A stretch of 64,000 nt of DNA from positions 45,889,431 through 45,953,430 of the forward strand of contig CM048842.1 of the NCBI GenBank assembly GCA_026545765.1, read 5' to 3'. The notes beneath the pieces were generated by a model. That model made no database searches, was not told the origin of the DNA, and was given only the letters and a program-made list of their open reading frames with translations. Of the stretch, positions 60,344-64,000 are shown piece after piece. Source of the DNA: Plantago major. Its lineage: Eukaryota; Streptophyta; Magnoliopsida; Lamiales; Plantaginaceae. Each line of letters begins with the position of its first letter. The stretch's first letter is position 1. The position numbers and the translations under genes were made by a program.

Positions 60344-60932
60344 AATAGAATCTCAACAGACAAATACATACAAATTGATTTTGTGTGTACGTATCTGTGA
60401 TTTGCATGCGGGCGTGAGCAAAAGCTAGTTCTGCATTAAATGCAAAGTGGACTTTGTCGGAATTTTTACAGTCCACTATTTACTGTGAATTAATTTCCAC
60501 CGTACAGATCAAACGCTCAATTTCATCAAGGGTCACCATTGCTTCTTCAGCAATGATCACAATCAACAAATGTAATTGTGCCCATTTAATGAATTTTGGC
60601 TATTAGCTATCTGAATCACGTTTTTGTTTGACCAAGAACACTATTTGCATCTGAATCTGTCTTATACTCAAGATTTGTTCAAGTTTTTCACAAGGATAAA
60701 AATGATGCATATTTCAAGAGAGTAGTTGACTGCAGATAGTTGTACTATTCTCTGTTGTGTTCCCTTTTTACCGAGTGATCCACATATCTGAGTTCCTGTC
60801 TCAGAGATCTTTAAGCTTACTTTTTGCTCTTTAGCCATTGACTTCTGGATCCCCGTTCCAGAGTCCTCTTTTCTTGATTCCTGTTCCAGATACCTCTTCT
60901 CTGGATACCCGTTCCAGATACCTGAACTTTTT

Positions 60933-63900
60933 TCAGTTCGAAGGTAGTTCCAATAGTCCAAGACTATGTCTTAAGGCTAAGAATCTACTTTCTTGTAGTG
61001 GCTTAGTGAAGATATCTGCAAATTGGTCTTCAGTACCAATCTTGAGTATCTCTATATTGCCTTTTCAACATGGTCTCTAATGAAGTGGTGTCTAACATCA
61101 ATGTGCTTTGTTCTGGCATGAAACATAGGATTCTGCGTAATCTCAATAGCACTTGTGTTGTCACAGAAAATAGGAGTTTTCTCTTCCTTGAGTCCATAGT
61201 CTTTAAGTTGTTGTTGAATCCACATAATTTGTGTTGCACAACAACCAGCAACAATATATTCAGCCTCTATGGTAGAAGTTGCAATTGAGTTTTGCTTCTT
61301 ACTAAACCACGAGATAAGTCTTGTACCTAGAAACTAACAAGTTCCTGAGGTGCTTTTCCTATCAAGCAGTGATCCAGCATAATCAGCGTCTGAGTAACTA
61401 GTTAAACTCAATCTACTTTCTTTAGGATACCACAAACCTACATCTACTGTACCTTTTATGTACCTTAATATTTTCATAGCAATGTTGTAGTGTGATTGCA
61501 TTGGATTTATCTGAAATTTAGCACACACTCCAACGACATATTGAATATCAGGTCTACTTGCAGTAAGGTAAAGTAGTGAACCAATCAATTTCCTATACTT
61601 ATGTTCTTCAACACTCTTATCTGATTCAGAATACGTCATTTTGGTTCCAATGCTCATAGGTATCTTAGCATTCTTTTCAGAAGGCTTTAGATTGAATTTT
61701 GTGAGCATATCTTTTGCATACTTTGTTTGACTGATGAATATTCCATCATTGAGTTGCTTGACTTGCAATCCTAGGAAGTAGTTCAATTCTCCCATCATGC
61801 TCATCTCAAACTTACTTTTCATGAGATTTGCAAAGTCATCACAAAGTTGCTTGTCCTTAGATCCAAATATAATGTCATCAACATATACTTGAACTAAGAG
61901 TAGTTTCCCGTCATGATTCAAGGCAAATAATGTTTTATCAACTTCACCTTTCTTGAAACCACTTTACAGAAGGTATTTGGACAAAGTGTCATACCACGCT
62001 CTTGGAGCCTGTTTCAGTCCATATAGAGCTTTCTGTAGTTTATAGACCATTCTACTTTCTGAGGAAACTTCAAAGCCAGGTGGTTGCTCAACATAGACAT
62101 CCTCTGCAAGTTCACCATTTAAGAATGCACTCTTGACATCCATCTGATAAACTTTAAAATCATTATGAGCTGCAAAGGCCAGAAAGAGTCTTATTGCATC
62201 CAATCTGGCAACTGGTGCATATGACTCATCAAAATCTAGACCTTCAGTCTGGGTAAATCCCTTGGCAACCAATCTTGCTTTGTTTTTGGTTATTTCACCA
62301 GATTCATTCATTTTGTTTCTGAAAACCCATTTTGTTCCAATCACAGATATTCCTTCTATAAATGGAACTAATTTTCAGACTTCGTTTCTCTCAAATAGAT
62401 CCAATTCTTCTTGCATCGCAGAGATCCAGTCTTGGTCTCCTAATGCTTCTTCTATAGTTTTAGGTTCAATGTTTGAGATAAAACATCCAAAGAGTGAACT
62501 AGCATTTTCAGCTATCGCTCTCCTAGTCCTAACACCTTGATTAATTGGTCCAATTACATCTTTTGCAGGATGATCCTTGATCCATCTCATCATAGGTTTA
62601 GTGCTAGTAGGGTCGGCATCAAAGTGATTTGAATGTGAATCACTGTGATTAAGACTTGATACTTTTTCAGTATCTAAGACATTTTGCTCCTTAGAAGAGT
62701 GATTAATGTCTAACACTTGTTCAGTGTTTGAGCTATCTGGAACATATCTTTCAGAGAGATTATTTCCAGATATAGCTTCATGATGAATATCTTCAGTTTC
62801 TATTTCTGGAAGTTTCATAGGAAATTCTTCATCATGTTTGTGAGTCATCTGGTTGTTACTAGGCAATTCATGCTTTTCTACGTCAGAGTCGCCCTCACTT
62901 TCCACAATGATGTTTTTCCTTTTTGAGAGTTCTTTTTCAGAATCCTTTACCATTACTTCTTTGAACTTTTCTGAGATTTCATCAGTATGTGGTGTTTTCT
63001 TACTTCCTTCATAGAATACAACATGAACTGATTCTTCAATCTTCTTTGTTCTTTTGTTGTAAATTCTGTAAGCTTTGCTATTCATAGAATAACCAAGAAA
63101 TACACCTTCATATGCCTTTGGTTGAAATGTTCTCAGATACTCTTTTCCGTTGTTAAGAATAAAACATTTACAACCAAACACTTTCAGATGTTTAATATTA
63201 GGGGGTCTACCAATCAAGATTTCATAAGGAGTCTTATCATGGTGTTTGTTTATCAAACATTTGTTCTGAGTGTAGCAGGCTGTGTTTACAGCTTCAACCC
63301 AATAAACTTCACTTATTTCAGTGTCAGCTAGCATTGTCCTTGCTGCTTCTTTAAGGGTTCTGTTTTTCCTTTATGCAACACCATTTTGTTGAGGTGTTCT
63401 TACAGAGGAAAGTTGGTGTTGTATACCTTTGCAGGTACAAAAATCTTTTATGTACTGGTTGACAAACTCAGTACCATGGTCTGTTTTGATTGCAGATACC
63501 TTGTCATTTTTCATGACTTCAAGCTTTTTCAGCAAGTTTGGTATCTCCACCATAGCATCAGATTTGTGTTTCAGAAAAACAACCCAAGTGAATCTTGAGA
63601 AGTCATCTACAACAACCAGACCATACTTCTTTCCTGCATAACTAGTTACAGATGATTAAAAAAGATCCATATGTAGCAGTTGCAGTGGTCTAACACTAGA
63701 GTGTCTAGTTTTGGACTTGAAAGATATTTTGGATTGTTTCCCCATCTGACAGGCAGAACATATACCATCCTTTATGAAAGATGTTTTGGGAAGGCCAACC
63801 ACTAATTCTTTCTTGACAAGTTTGTTCAGAGTTTTGAAATTCAAGTGACTCATTCTTTTGTGCCATAACCAGTGCTCTTCTGTGTGACCTGATTAACTCA

Positions 63901-64000
63901 CCATGAGACATTCTTTAGTTGTGGCAGAAGCCCAATCGGCAACATAGAGACTTCCTTTCTGCTGAGCAACCAAGACTGTCTGCTTTGACTCATTGTCAAT
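60933..64000 (-). pseudogene. pol of E3: integrase, RT and RNase H (partial)
   Basis: The integrase zinc region and core lie at 63371-63911 (MSHLNFKTLNKL, CSACQMGK, HMDLF, IKTDHGTEF, PQQNGVA). A 319-codon frame (62375-63334) spans the integrase end, linker and RT start. RT continues at 61964-62344 ([38 protein letters not shown]) and 61334-61921 (YVDDIIFGS, then RNase H with YSDADYAGSLLDRKSTSGTC). RNase H then runs past a stop to 60933. Breaks are single-base nonsense changes, for example near 61336, 61963, 62374, 63372 and 63655; none looks like the CTG/CAG signature. Confidence 0.9.

Larger units (their letters stand above)
59598..64000 (-). mobile_element. Ty1/copia SIRE-type element E3, truncated at both ends
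   Basis: Read on the minus strand, it enters at the window edge within integrase, continues through RT and RNase H to a stop at 60933, then an intergenic stretch with an internal TATA box, then the first 550 bp of ORF2, and ends abruptly against the E2 LTR. Its sequence is close to E1 and E2 but lacks their cluster of CTG/CAG-site changes. Confidence 0.9.

Overview
This window is repeat-dense nuclear DNA from a flowering plant, most likely a eudicot and probably pericentromeric. I see no ordinary host gene. Nearly every base belongs to a transposable element or to an element nested in another. The plant assignment rests on SIRE-like Ty1/copia elements, a Tat-type Ty3/gypsy element with a second RNase H and an antisense ORF, a Mutator-like element (MULE) carrying a plant mobile domain (PMD) gene, and a CACTA element with TnpD-type transposase domains. 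These lineages are typical of plants; the species cannot be told from the sequence.

Layout. 1-969: end of a Tat-type gypsy element on the minus strand (LTR 91-969, primer-binding site, leader). 970-19983: two copies of one LTR-like sequence lying head to head about position 18205. The left copy is interrupted twice. A 6.6-kb MULE (1226-7794) carries a decayed MuDR/FAR1-like transposase with a C-terminal OTU-like protease region on the minus strand and a PMD gene on the plus strand. A solo LTR (8109-17498, perfect AGTAA target duplication) is itself split by a 7.6-kb CACTA element (8925-16554). 19984-43662: a second Tat gypsy copy on the plus strand, with an LTR fragment fused to the end of RT, then RNase H, archaeal-type RNase H, integrase, and an antisense ORF.

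Three related 16-kb-class Ty1/copia elements of SIRE type fill the right half. E1 (26861-42767) sits inside the gypsy antisense ORF. E2 (43663-59597) lies about 0.9 kb further on. E3 (59598-64000, minus strand) is joined directly to the broken 3' LTR of E2. Each has the order gag-PR-IN-RT-RNH followed by a long extra ORF (ORF2); E3 is cut off at both ends.

The most notable feature is ORF2. It has its own TATA box upstream, and in E1 and E2 it is interrupted by a run of 80-90-bp GT-AG introns between phase-0 exons. The protein looks nuclear and coiled-coil, not membrane-bound, so it does not fit the usual 'envelope-like' label. A second notable feature is that blocks of E1 and E2 carry a recurrent CTG-to-ACG and CAG-to-CG/CGG change relative to each other and to E3. 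It makes many of the apparent frameshifts and could be a sequencing artefact at CHG-methylated sites, so many 'pseudogene' calls in E1 and E2 are provisional.
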